A stretch of 64,000 nucleotides of DNA from Litoditis marina. Its lineage: Eukaryota > Nematoda > Chromadorea > Rhabditida > Rhabditidae. The notes under the pieces were generated by a model that saw only the letters and a program-made list of their open reading frames with translations, was not told where the DNA came from and ran no database searches. Positions 49,501 to 60,889 of this stretch are shown piece by piece. Numbering within the stretch: the stretch's first letter is position 1; the number at the start of each line of letters is the position of its first letter. The DNA is taken from positions 14,374,830-14,438,829 of the forward strand of contig OZ038439.1 of the NCBI GenBank assembly GCA_964036275.1, given 5' to 3'. A program made the position numbers and the translations under genes.

Positions 49501-51290
49501 CGTTAGTCCCACTATTCGAAATGCATAGGAAAAGTTGTGCGTTTGGATTATAGGGTTCACATACTCAAGATGTATGGTTTCGGACGGCCAGCGAGCCTGA
49601 CCAGGAATGAAATGTTGAAGTATCAAACTACAAGGCAAACTACAATATCACAATTGATCAAAACTCAGTATAATAGGGAGGCAAGTAGTCACAAAACAGA
49701 ACAAAACTTAACAGAACAAACTCTGGAGTGCAACTTATTAAGGTTGGTTCAAACACTCGCGCTGCGCACACTCGGTCAAAAAATTCTAAGTGAAATCAAT
49801 TCTTTCAAAGTTTCATTACTACTAGTGAGCACATTTAACTTTAAATACACTCAAAAATTGTTTTCATTCGTTACTTATATCAGAGCTCACATGATTTTAG
49901 ATTTGTTTGTGTTATATACCAACCCAGTGTCTTCATAGGTATAACATCATCTGGTTTCTCCGGATAGTTCATATTTTGTATGCTATGTTGATGATTGTCC
50001 GGTACTTGTTAATGTTACAGGAAATAATCTCTAAATCTCTTGCGAGGATGTTCACGTCGGATACAGCAAGATATTCTATCGAAATCTCGGTGGTTAGTTT
50101 AGTTTTCTGTATTTTATTTCTCTTTTTGAGTGAGACATTCAGAAATGTCGTGCAATAACGGATATGTAATTGTAAATAAGTCGCTTTGAGGTACATTTTT
50201 AAGCCTCTAGACCAATACGTTAAAACTATTCATAAAATGGACCATCTTTGCATTGAGTTAAGACAGACTAGTTTTTTCTGATATTGAACGGGCTTTTTAA
50301 TTTTTCTGCCGATTTTCGAAGCTCGGGAGATCATTTTGAAGCAAAATCACCTATTGTAATCTCTTTTTGTGTAAGTTGGTTATAGCCAGCGTGGTTTTAT
50401 TTAATTATTATTGATATTGTACTTTAGTTAAGCATATGATGGACAGAATTATGAGCGTACACCAGCAAGGTCTGACTAGACGACGAAAATTATTTCGTTT
50501 TCAGATGTAAACACGTAAAAACTTAGGAATTTTTATAAAAAGTAGACCGCTTTTCATCTTTTCGGCTTAAAAGTAGTTTATTTTTCGAATATTTTCGGAC
50601 AACCTTGCTGGTGTATGATTATGAGTGACCCCCCACTAACTATCGTAGAACGCTATGAATGGGTTCTGCAAAATTTCAGGCCAGACATGACATTTGTCTC
50701 AGTTAGTCTTGCAGCTTGGTTAGCTAACTGCGCGGTTAGGCTAGTCACTAACCTGCTGGAACAGTGCTGCGCTCGCCCTTGTCCGCTGATCTCAATTGAT
50801 ACACATATATTTATTCATTAACTACGAAGAGAAAAAGCGAAAGCGACATACAAAATATGTGTATCATACGATTTTGTACTGGTTAGTGTTAGTGAATTTT
50901 CATGGATGCTTTTTGATTTCACGTTTTACTCGTGAAAAGTAGTGTCTCGCCCTCACGTGAAAAAGTTGATGTGGCAAGAGGGGCGAGTGCAGCAAATAAG
51001 TAGGCGCCGTTTATCATAGCTGTCCAACAGTCATTATGTTCCCTATTCACGTTTGTTCTTGATTATTTTGTCAATCTGTGATCTTTTCAACAAGTTTCAT
51101 ATTAGGCGTACGACCAAATGTTGATTAACTTCTTTTGATTCTCTCTTCTTACAGCATGTTCAGTTATAATCTATTTATTATTTGTTAAAATTGTTTTTAT
51201 TGACTTATTGTTATATTTAGTGTTGTATGCAAATAAATTATTGTTTGGCTTTGTCGGCGAAATCAAAAATGAAATTCAGTATTGAATAAT
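49500..51290. other. Unique AT-rich stretch, no supported gene
   Basis: A 133-codon frame at 49537-49938 and an 83-codon frame at 49907-50158 have no splice context, no clear domain and no copy elsewhere in the window. I treat them as unproven. A small TIR element is at 50460-50613. AATAAA motifs near 51230 are in a T-rich context without an upstream exon. Confidence 0.4.
50460..50613. mobile_element. 154-bp MITE with TA target duplication
   Basis: The ends CACCAGCAAGGT and ACCTTGCTGGTG are inverse and flanked by TA (50458-50459 and 50614-50615). Size and TA fit a mariner-type MITE. Only one copy in the window. Confidence 0.65.
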
Positions 51291-51300
51291 GGTTTTCAAC

Positions 51301-51497
51301 TTGACCATGGCAAACCCAAAATTTGACCATGGCAAACCCAAATGATTTGACCATGGCAAACCCAAATGATTTGACCATGGCAAACCCAAATGATTTGACC
51401 ATGGCAATTCCATTTTTTGACCATGGCAGCGTGTACGCATGCCATGGTCAAAATTTGGGTTTGCCATGGTCAAAATTTGGGTTTGCCATGGTCAAAT
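51301..51497. repeat. CCATGG mini-array with an orientation switch
   Basis: CCATGG starts at 51305, 51327, 51351, 51375, 51399, 51421, 51442, 51464 and 51486. Left units read TTGACCATGGCAAACCCAAA; right units are their reverse complement (TTTGGGTTTGCCATGGTCAA). The switch is at about 51427-51441 (CAGCGTGTACGCATG). The array can fold on itself. Frames over it are repeat artefacts. Confidence 0.9.
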
Positions 51498-51559
51498 GTT
51501 TTTCGAAGAAAGCTCACTACGCCCTACATGAAGACTCACCGATCGGGCTCGGTCACCGC

Positions 51560-53816
51560 TCTTTTTGTATAGTCCCGGTCATTAACTGTTCCTCATTAGA
51601 ACTACTCAATTTATTTATTTTTAACATCCAGTCTTGAGGCTTAAACATATTTTAAACTAGATCGTCTCTTTTCTTTTATTGTTTTACTAATAGAAAATCA
51701 GAAAAAGGTTTTTTGAATTGAATTAAATGATTTTTGACTCAAATATACGTCTGTTTTCTATGATGAAAACAATCTGGTATTATTTCAATTATTGAATGAC
51801 AGTTTATTCGTGTTTCATGCCGAGTTTAAGAAATACATCACAATAACATACAAGAATAATTTATGTGATGAGCAATTGACCAGTGTTCTTCGCGTGGAAT
51901 AGCTTCTAAGAAAAATTTTCCACGGAGTTCACCAATTCGGCTGAAGATGACCTGAAAATAATATGAATTGTAAAAAAGACAAACGATCGAACACTCTCAT
52001 ACTGTGCAAACGACAATGTGAGATTTTGATTGGCTTCTAGGATAAGAAGTCAGGAAAAACAGTTGTATATGAGAGCTAGGTAAAATGTGAAGAAAACGGT
52101 ACTTTGTCTCGCAGTTTATAGTAATAACAGTGAAAACAACTATGCTAACTAAAATAAAATAATCTTGTCCTTGAATAAAACCTAAAGTTCGAAAGAGAAC
52201 GTACTCAGAGTTGACGGATGACTGAAGGGTTTTGACACTACTGACCGAGAGCTGTAATGAGACACATTTCCCACCAGCGCCAGTCTTGTTGTTGGTTGTA
52301 TTCGCATTCGTGTCACTGTAAATACACTAGTAAAAACATGAAGGAGGTTATAACAATGGAACCCCTACTATTCAAAATGCATTGAACAACTTTCGAAAAA
52401 AGTGTAGTTTCTGTCTGAAAAGTGGTATCAACTGTTAATTCAATTGTGAGAAATCTCAAATATTGGTTTTCGTCTTTGTAGTCTGGTCAAAGCGAGTATA
52501 AGTTGGCAGAGACACAGAAACCTCAACAAATTCGTGCGTAACTGATTGTGAAGTCATGTTAAGTTTCTGTCTTGAAAGTGGTATGAACTGTTAACTCAAT
52601 GGTGAGAAATCTCCAATAGATCGCAATTCACAGAAAGAGAAACACTCTTCAGGACACTTGAAAATACTGATATTCGGAATCAGAATTCTTGAAAGTCGAA
52701 ATTCGTTCACCAGGGAAACCAAACATCTTGAACACGTTTCTCAATTTTACACCTGCGCTTGGGGAACGCCGTTTTGGCTATAATGTTGGTCAATTGCACA
52801 GTCACGTGAAACATATTGAACACAGCAAAACTCAGAAACGTGCAAAAAAAAAGTGCACAAATCCTCATTGAATGCTTACTTCATTCGATGTTATTTTCCA
52901 ATCTACTTAACAGCAGGTTTACAGTATGCTAGATTTTTGGATTGGTTTCCGATTAGAGAACTTTGCAGAGCTGAATGAATGCAAATTCGTGCCAAATCTG
53001 AGACTTGAAGCAATTTAATTCAAATGTCAAAGGCCTACATCCATCTCGAGTTCTACAGAATCGAGAACTTTAAAAAAATAAACAATTCTTTCTATTGGAT
53101 TTTTTGATTTTTATAACTTATCTGTTCTGAGGTTTATTTTGAGAAAGATGTCTGAAGAGCAGTCAGTCACAAACAATGAAAAACCACAAAGTTTTTTTAT
53201 GACTATGACGTCCGCACGATTTATTCCAAGATTTATTAATAAGATTTATTCACACAACTCAAATTAGTTTTGCGACCGATCGGTTTTTCTTTCTTGACGT
53301 TATTCTTCTTCTCATCGTCTTTTTTTCTGCCTCTTGAGATGCTTGTTTTCTCTTTGTACGCCTCCAGTACAGGATCAAACTCTAGAACAAATCAAAAACA
53401 CCTTAAAAATTAGTTCAAAACTAATAAAAAATAGCCATAATGTGAAACACTTATTCTGGCAGTACAACACTACTGAGCTAAAAAAATTAAATTTCAATTT
53501 GCAATTTACAGAGACATAGCCAGACAACAGAATTTTGCGCCTTATCAAATGAAAACCTTTTCTCCTCTGACTCACCAAGCTTGCACTGTTTTTGAGCGGA
53601 AAGAACTGAGCGAAAACTCACTTGCGTTATCCGAAGAATGAGCGCGCGCGCAGAAGCACGCAGAAAGATTGCCAGGAGTAAACTTTGTGAAGTAGCATCC
53701 TGAAATCAGATAATCTTCATTCTTTCCAGCAATTCAAAGTGATGAACAAGGTAGCAGGCCCCTAAGAAGTGGTTTCCTACACTTCAGATAAGACACCACT
53801 ACAGAAGTCAGATGAA
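51560..53816. repeat. Module C, left part
   Basis: From about 51840 it matches 1900-3860 and 39000-40860: Q family copy 4 (minus, with TAG and a frameshift in the second exon) and the inverted N exons. The Cys-rich N exon near 53693-53610 is open. It is interrupted at 53817 by the palindrome-ended element and resumes at 55620. Confidence 0.75.
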
Positions 53817-54230
53817 ATTAGTAAAAAGTGGGGGAACCAACAAATGTGTGAGTTGTGTTTGGTTCGACCTCGATTTTTTCGACCTCTGTTTTTTCGTTCG
53901 ACCTCTGTTTGGTTCGACCTCGCAAAAAGTGAACGATACGAATTGCTGTGATACTGTAGCAGAAGTACTCTGCAAAAATAGAACAATACAAATGTGGCAC
54001 AATGGTTCACGAAGCCCGCATGATATTTCAGAAATTGCCGAAAGGTAATTCATGTGTACTTTGACGACATGCGTGCGTTGTGAACCATTGTGCAACATTT
54101 GTATTTTTCTATTTTTGCAGAATACTTCTGCTACAGTATCACAGCAATTCGTATCGTTCACTTTTTGCTGATATCGAGGTCGAACCAAACACAACTCACA
54201 CATTTGTTGGTTCCCCCACTTTTTACTAAT
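53817..54230. repeat. Palindromic left end of the inserted element (module C)
   Basis: The left arm ATTAGTAAAAAGTGGGGGAA is inverted as TTCCCCCACTTTTTACTAAT at 54230. Arms are about 160-200 bases; the left arm has extra TTTTTTCGACCTCTG repeats, so it is less perfect than the copy at 62439-62809. Confidence 0.8.
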
Positions 54231-55615
54231 TGTCCTTTTTTTGCTAGTTGTACTCCTACAACTTCATATGTTGCCTATTCACAGAGTGGATCTTGTGAAC
54301 TCATTATATTATTATGGAAATCTCAGTTTTGTGTGTGCACGAAGCCGAATGCAGACCATAAAATTGCTGATGTTCTAATATAACGCAGGTTACTGGCTCT
54401 GTGACTATCAACAACTGAACAAAAACGCTAAACGTTCCGATTGACATGTACACCGCTTTTAGCGGCGATAAGCGATGGGGATTGGCGCCATTGACAAATC
54501 TACAATTAGAGACACCAACTCACTTACAATATAGCCATTAGCCAGACGATAAAATTCGATTTTGAATTTGTGGATCTTTATTTCACATTGGAATATTCAA
54601 TATCTGTTAACTTGAAACAGTTTGATTGACGATAACTGATATTTTTCCAACTTTGGCGCCAATTGGCGCCAGCGCACAGTGCCAACAGAACTTTTCTTGA
54701 TTTTCAGATTGAGCATCTTACTTGCCATGTGATAGTTATTTAGTGTACCGAATTTCAGACAATTCCATTGACGCTGTCGTGAGTTTGGGTTTTGGCGCCA
54801 TCTGGCGCCTGGTGCGAGCGCCAGAAGAGAAATTTCAGTTTTGGAAAAAGACTTTCACACTTTCCACCAAAATATTCAATTTCTATTAGTGTTCAACATT
54901 TTAGTTGATGATAAATAGTGTTTCGCCGTTTTTGGCGCCTATTGGCGCCAGCGCCGGGCGCCAATAATGATGTATCCAACTCATATTTGGCGCGACGTGC
55001 TAACTTTTGCATTATAACTCATGTTTCAAATTTCAGCTAAATCGGTTCGATAGTTTTTCCAATAGTGGTTTTTGGCGCCTATTGGCGCCCGCGCCCGGCG
55101 CCAATGAGGAGCTATACATCTCATATTTGGCGCGGCGGGCTATATTTTGCATTAGAACTCATGTTTCAAATTTCAGCTAAATCGGTTCGATAGTTTTTCC
55201 AATAGTCGTTTTTGGCGCCTATTGGCGCCCGCGCCCGGCGCCAGAGTATACATATACATTTCATACTTGGCGCGACGAGCTAACTTTTGCCATAGAATAG
55301 ATGTTTCAAATTTCAGTCAAATTGGTTCAGTAGTTTTTCCACTACGATGCGGACAGAATTCCGTGAGGGAGGAGGGACGAGGGACGAATTACGGCGGAAC
55401 TTTTCAACAACGACACGAAACCATAACTCAAGCGAAAATAATCCGAATTGGCTGAAATTTTCACACAATGTTCAATTCGTGATTCTCTAACGTTCTTTTT
55501 TTTTAGTTTTCAAAAAAAGAATATGTTTGAAGATTTTTGTTAATTAAAAGGAAAAAACGAGTCCGCAATGGCCAAACCAAAGACAACTCACGCAGAGCGC
55601 TTCGCGCTCCGCGCG
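53821..55615 (+). mobile_element. 1.8-kb element: long hairpin left end, GGCGCC repeats, short hairpin right end
   Basis: It sits between two ATTA copies (53817-53820 and 55616-55619). The paralogous sites at 3880 and 40858 read GAAATTAC.CAGAAGTACC with a single ATTA, so boundaries and target duplication are directly visible (3-4 bases, ambiguous because both ends touch ATTA). In order: 414-bp palindrome, unique DNA to about 54480, GGCGCC-rich units of about 137 bases (54640-55320, GCGCCTATTGGCGCC.GCGCC), GGACGAGGGACGAA, then hairpin GCGCTTCGCGC. No coding frame. A second copy begins at 62439. Class unknown. Confidence 0.7.
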
Positions 55616-58367
55616 ATTACACAGAAGTACCATAAATGACAAGAACACGATTCATAGGAAGTAAAACTTCCTGGAGTTTTAAAACTGTACAGAACTAACC
55701 TTCACCTTTTAAGTGCTTTTGAGCCACCCCACCTCCAGCTTTCGATCAATCGATTCAACCTTCCGAGCTGCTTGAAAATCGACAGATACTGAAAACTTAT
55801 GTGTTTTAACAACAAATAATGAGATTTTTTCGACCTACAAAAAAACAATATTTTTTCGAGGTCAGTACAAACGGTTCTCGTGAAGTTGCGACACGCAAAT
55901 TGAAGTACCGATACAAACTCAAAACGGTGGGGTGTAAAATATCAATGTTCTCGTTGCAACAAACTTTTTTTGCGGCCACATCAGAGGAAAAACTGTGAAA
56001 AAAATTTGCAGCTTACTCATCATATTCGTAGAAATTAAATGGATCTACATACTTGAGTAGAAGATGATCTACTATTGAACATAACAATAACGGGTTGGCG
56101 TCAGTGTTATCATCAAATTATTTTCTGAAAACATTCATGGCCAATTCTAATTGTAACCGGGTTTTTTTGGTAACCTAACCGTTTTTTTGTAACCCTCTGT
56201 TCAGGTTATCTCACAGGTAACCGGTAGGTAATCTAAAACTAAATTCGGTTATCGTACAAACTAACGGTAAACATTTTGTGTTAGAAAAACAGGTCACCGG
56301 TTTTTTATTTTAGGTTACCAACCGGTTACCTACTGAGGTAACCTGAAAAGTAGGTTACCAAAAACCGGTTACATAAAGAAATCACCAACATTCGTCGCTC
56401 TCAAAAAACCAAAAATCACACTTCTCGGTTTTAGCTATAATTTTGTTCAAATAATTTTCTGTTTTGTTGAGGAAATGTGATAATTGTAGTCTGCTCACTG
56501 ATCTACTGTACTTTGACCCACACGCCCCTTTTTCCGTCACCCGATCATTCGGGACACTTTCTCCCGTAGGAGTCATGTTTCATGTTTCATACGTAAATGT
56601 TGTGCGATACGATTATTATTGTTAATGTTTCATTTATTTGAAACGAACATAATTGTTGTCATAAGTTCTTCTAGGTGGTATGTCCGAGAAAGTTATGTGT
56701 GCAGTGAAAGATTCCACTCCAATTCATCTCAAATCAGATGCAAAACCATTATAAGTGGCATTCTTTACTGAACAAATTTCTTTTGTATTCTAAATTATGA
56801 TTATAACTTTTTGTTACCATACTCCATGTTGTTAGGTGATGATCTACATACCCGGCGTGTGCAGGAAATTTGCCATGCTCGGATTTGGTTCTAGAATAGA
56901 GAAATAATGCTACTTTCAAATGTTTTCAATGTGTAGATCTATTATTATCCAAGTAAGAAAGAATCAGACCACGCAGGCTCCCAAGACCCTCACGTGATAA
57001 GAGGCATATACTAGAAGTAAACTGAATTTTCACGTGAAGTTGGCATTCTAATGAGGAGTTGTGCACTTTATCGTTTCACGTTCCTGAGTTCTGCTGTGTT
57101 TAACATGTTTCACGTGACTGTGCGATTGACTGACAGTATAACTTCAGTACATCACCCCGTTCAACGCAATCGATGACCATTTTCAGATATTTTCGGTTGT
57201 GATGGTTCGTGTTTTGGACATCGGACTATCCGAATTCCACATAAGTAATTAGATAGATAACAGGATGTTCACGAAGCCGACAGAAACCTGTATTTTGAAC
57301 TTTGAATTTTGATGCTAAAAGTGAGTCAATTTGATTCATTTTGTTTTGAAGTATTCGAGAGTTATACTTTGCTTACGTAATCATATTGTTGTATTTGGTC
57401 AGATTCAGAGCTCTGTGAGATAGTGTGAAGAAATAAGAGTCGCAGACGGGGTCAGATCTGAAATATTGGGATATTTCTGCAGAAATATTTAAATGAGAAA
57501 TGAGAATAATAGATATAGAAATAAAAACAATAGGAATAATAGAAATAGATATGAGAATAATGTATATATAGAATGAAGTGATATTTGCCTTTTTTAGAAA
57601 TATCCCTTCCCATTACTAGATCTTTTGACTACGTTTGTTTTTGTCTAAACTGTATCTATTTTCAGGCACTTTTTATTATTTGGTATTTTCATATATATTA
57701 TCACTGGTCCACATATATTGTTACCCTGACGATCGGAATCGGCAAAGCTGTTCCGGACTTGTGAGTTACTTTTATTTTACTTTGGACACGAGATAATTTA
57801 GATGATCGAATGAACTAAAAGTAAATTGGATAGTCACGTGAAGTTAGCAATTTAATGATGAATCGAACCCCGCGTCATTGCATGTTTTCAAGTTTTGCTG
57901 TGTTTAACATGTGTCACGTGACTGTGCAACTGACTGTCAGTAAACTACGCGTACAGCTGTGTTGAAACCAATCGATATCAGAAGTAAATACGGGAAAACC
58001 GTCTCCGCCCTTGATCCGAAATAGGTTGGAATCCGACCTGTACTACAATCACCCCCCACCCCTATAGAGGGATGATTGTACAACGTCCTTCTTTACTGCA
58101 GGTTTGGATTGAGTGGGGGGCGATTGTTAAACAGGTCCGGGGTTGTACTATTACCCCCCATTTCGTATTGTGGGGGGTGATTGTTGAACGTCGACATTGT
58201 ACAGTTACCCCCCATTTACAATCACCCCCTGCTATTTGTGAAATCACACTTGTATGATTCAGTCCCAATACGACTGTTTGACACTGCATTTGAGGTTCTG
58301 AATTTTATGTTCGTGAGTATAAATTATTTAGATTCATTTCACTCCTTCTGATTGTTTTTTTTCCAGA

Positions 58368-59037
58368 ATGTCATATCTTTACATTGGACGTCGAGGACAC
58401 CCGTGTGTTGATCTCAACATCCAGCAATTGGGGCGAAACAGAGCAAGAGAGGTAGGGTGAGATTTCTTAGGCAACCAGAATGAGTCATCAAACTAAAAGT
58501 CAGCAAAGTAAAGGTGAAGCTCATTCGAAAGTGACAGTCATTAAGAACAGAAACAGTTGAGAGGCAGAAATATGGTATCCAAAATTGTTTTTTCTCTGTT
58601 TTTCTAATCATGACTAAAAATTAATTAATGACTTACACTTTTAAATGACTTTTACTTTAATGACTTTCAATTTTGAATGACTCATTCCTGGTACCGATTT
58701 CTTACTCCAACTTTGAGGATCGAGATGTTACTTGAATCACTTCGACAGTGAAGCATGATGCTAATTCTCGTACAACTCCATGTCTTCCTTAATGCTGACT
58801 TATTCGAAAAGAGTTTCATAGTTTTCGTTACTTAAACACGACTCGTTAGAAATCTTCAGAAAAGTCTCCTCACACTTTTGTAAAAATTAGATACCTTAAC
58901 AAACATAAATAAATTGGTTACGTGAACCAGCAGCAACGTTCAATTTCAGTGACAAACTTGTTACTGAAGAACAAAGGTGTGCGACATTGGCAGAAAAATG
59001 CAGTCCCTATGCGAAGTTCTGTGGTTCGCCTGTGATG
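58368..59037 (+). pseudogene. Gene M copy 4: exons 1-2 only
   Basis: Exon 1 (58368-58451) has an extra base (TACATTGGACG versus CACAAGGACG), which shifts the frame after the ATG. Exon 2 (58950-59037) is open. No exon 3 follows because the module is cut at 59416. Confidence 0.6.
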
Positions 59038-59279
59038 GTAAGGCTATATTTTCACTAGACTAGAAGTAAATTAAATAGTCTCGTAAAGGTATCATCCTGA
59101 TGCGGCGTCGTGCACTTTGTCATTGCATGATTCTAATTTCTGCTGTGTTTAAATGTTTCACGTGACTGTGCAATTGACTATTAGTGAATCGGAACGAAAA
59201 CTCGATTTCGATATTTTAGGTGGGGTGAAAGTATAACTAAGCATCCGCCTAGAACACACAACTCTATGAGAACGGATCT

Positions 59280-59416
59280 TTAGTGGGTGCCAATAAGATA
59301 AATGTCTGTCTCTCGCCGGAATCGAACCTGCGAGCAAAACATTCGTAGCAGGGCGATAACCACTGCGCAATTAGTAACATGATCGGCAAGCTTTGGAATC
59401 GAGAACATGTGTGGAA
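59280..59416 (-). repeat. tRNA-derived SINE-like repeat (module C), truncated
   Basis: B-box GGTTCGATTCC at 59318-59328 on the minus strand and GCGCAGTGGTTATCGCC are kept. The upstream TACTGTATATCTCAC motif is lost at the module breakpoint. Confidence 0.55.
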
Positions 59417-59937
59417 CGCGTTGGAAACATGCTAGATGCTGATGTTCGGTGCTCTTTTCACAAAATTCTACAGAGCTCGGCACCGAACAATTCTCAGTGT
59501 TTGGCCAAAATTAGTTTTAGATGAAAATTTCATCCACTGCTAGGTCTAGTTTATAACGATGTTGGAAATGCGGTGGAAAACAACAATAATCTTTCTATGA
59601 AAGTTATCAGTAGGGGGCTTAGTTTACCCAAAGAACGGATTGTGTAGGCAGTTGCCTAGTTTGCAGAAATACATGATTAAACAGCCACAATAACATAATT
59701 CTGTTTACAACAGTTGCTAGGTGGGAACCCACGTAGACATCACACATTCTTGAGAGACGCAGGGTGGCAGAGATATCTGGAAAATGTTCAAAGTGGACAT
59801 CGAAGCGAAAAAGACGATACCATTTCTCATTTTTGTATTTTTCCTGTAAAATTTGACTTTTTCCTAATTGCCCAATTAATCTTACCTGATCTCTACCTTG
59901 ACTGTGGTTTGTTGATTCCTTTATGCTAATTAGTTGG
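59417..59937. other. Non-coding stretch between module C and gene T
   Basis: It contains a short inverted repeat (GATGTTCGGTGCTCTT with AGCTCGGCACCGAACAA, about 59440-59490). Otherwise AT-rich, without a supported exon. Confidence 0.45.
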
Positions 59938-59996
59938 TGTGTGTGTCCGGCCACTTTGGGGCGTGGTTGAAGAGGCGGAGCCTGGGGCGGTGGCCC

Positions 59997-60025
59997 TATA
60001 AAATCTCTTGCCGCCACTATCAGTC
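59997..60025 (+). promoter_or_regulatory. Core promoter of gene T: TATA box and initiator
   Basis: TATAAAA at 59997-60003 is followed about 24 bases later by TATCAGTC (60018-60025), a TCAGT-type initiator. A GC-rich block (GGCGGAGCCTGGGGCGGTGG) lies directly upstream. The ATG is 56 bases after the TATA box. The same arrangement and spacing occur at 11402. Confidence 0.7.
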
Positions 60026-60058
60026 AACGAACGCAACACACAACTTGCAATATAAATC

Positions 60059-60592
60059 ATGATATTCCAGCTGCCCATCGAGCATTTTCCCGCCCAAAAA
60101 CAGTCTTCCTTCCACGAGAGACCGCAGCGGCAACTGTCCAATATTCGACTGCCTATGCTCAATGTTAATTCCGCCAAAGAAGTCGAGCAGGCCATGGCCA
60201 CTACTCCATCAGGTAAGCTTTTCACTCCATTTTCATGTGTTTTGTGTGTTTTTTGAACATTTTATCATTATTATACTATGAAACCACATACTTCTCTCAT
60301 TTTTTCCAAGTTTTCTTCGAAAAGAACTGAAGAATGATAGTTTTCCCACTAGTTTTGCCCCATTTCTCGCTGGTTCCCCTCCTCACGTATCTCATTTTCA
60401 GTGCGACAATCTCAGTTCAACCTGTCTGCAGCCTCTTCCGTGCCCTCGTTGAAGCGAGACCTGACCGTGCCGGTGCTCAAGGTCCCGACCGTCTCGTTGT
60501 CTCGACCCTCCACCCCCACCTTGTCTCTCCCCAAGGTCACGCAACTGCAGCAGCGCATCGTGCACGCCCTCTCGTTACAGCAACTGCTCTAA
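60059..60592 (+). CDS. Gene T copy 2: intact two-exon gene, 114 residues
   Basis: Exon 1 is 60059-60212 and exon 2 is 60402-60592, joined in phase 1 across GTAAGC and CTCATTTTCAG. The product begins MIFQLPIEHFPAQKQSSFHE, then a polar stretch (ERPQRQLSNIRLPMLNVNSA, KEVEQAMATTPS), a Ser/Pro/Thr- and Val-rich middle (DLTVPVLKVPTVSLSRPSTP) and a Leu/Gln-rich end (IVHALSLQQLL). No signal peptide, membrane segment or known domain is visible. Codon use is GC-rich compared with the surrounding DNA. Promoter, splice sites and stop are all in place, and the copy at 11464 differs by a nonsense change and scattered substitutions. It may be a recently mobile or duplicated gene; function unknown. Confidence 0.7.
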
Positions 60593-60880
60593 CTCTCGGT
60601 CTTATCATCTCCTCGATCTTTGAATTTCCCCCAAAAGGGAACCGTTTCGGTCCCCATCAGGACCACACGTGGACCAATATTGCCCCCCAGTAGCCCCGAG
60701 TTGGGCTCAATTATTGTCGGGCACAGCCCTTGTTTTCCATTGTTCTATGTGTATTTGAGTGTATTTGATTTGACTGGGTCCTGCTCCATCTTTTTTTCTC
60801 TACCCCTCTCTCATTTTCTGTGATCTCTCTCTAAAACTGGTGCGACTAATTCTCTGGCTTTAATCCACTGTTCCACACGT
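60593..60880 (+). other. 3' region of gene T
   Basis: This sequence is conserved with 11923-12205 (GGGAACCGTTTCGGTCCCCA, a short inverted repeat AACCG.TTTCGGT; CCCCGAGTTGGGCTCAATTA; TTGTCGGGCACAGCCC). Similarity stops at TCCACACG. The conserved stretch marks the duplicated unit and probably holds the 3' UTR. Confidence 0.55.
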
Positions 60881-60889
60881 GTTCCACAC

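Larger units (their letters stand above)
55620..59416. repeat. Module C, right part
   Basis: Collinear with 3865-8000 and 40860-44400: inverted N exon, GGTAACC MITE (56152-56373), CACGTG MITEs, C-rich block without the 176-bp MITE, gene M exons 1-2 and the tRNA-derived repeat. It ends abruptly at GAGAACATGTGTG. Confidence 0.8.

Noticed and set aside
49537..49938. 133-codon plus-strand frame in unique DNA
   Set aside because: No recognisable domain, no splice sites, no second copy and an ordinary composition; a frame of this length can arise by chance in a 64-kb AT-rich window.
51276..51637. Frames with TMANPND or LPWSNHLG repeats
   Set aside because: They are products of the CCATGG mini-array and have no splice or start context.
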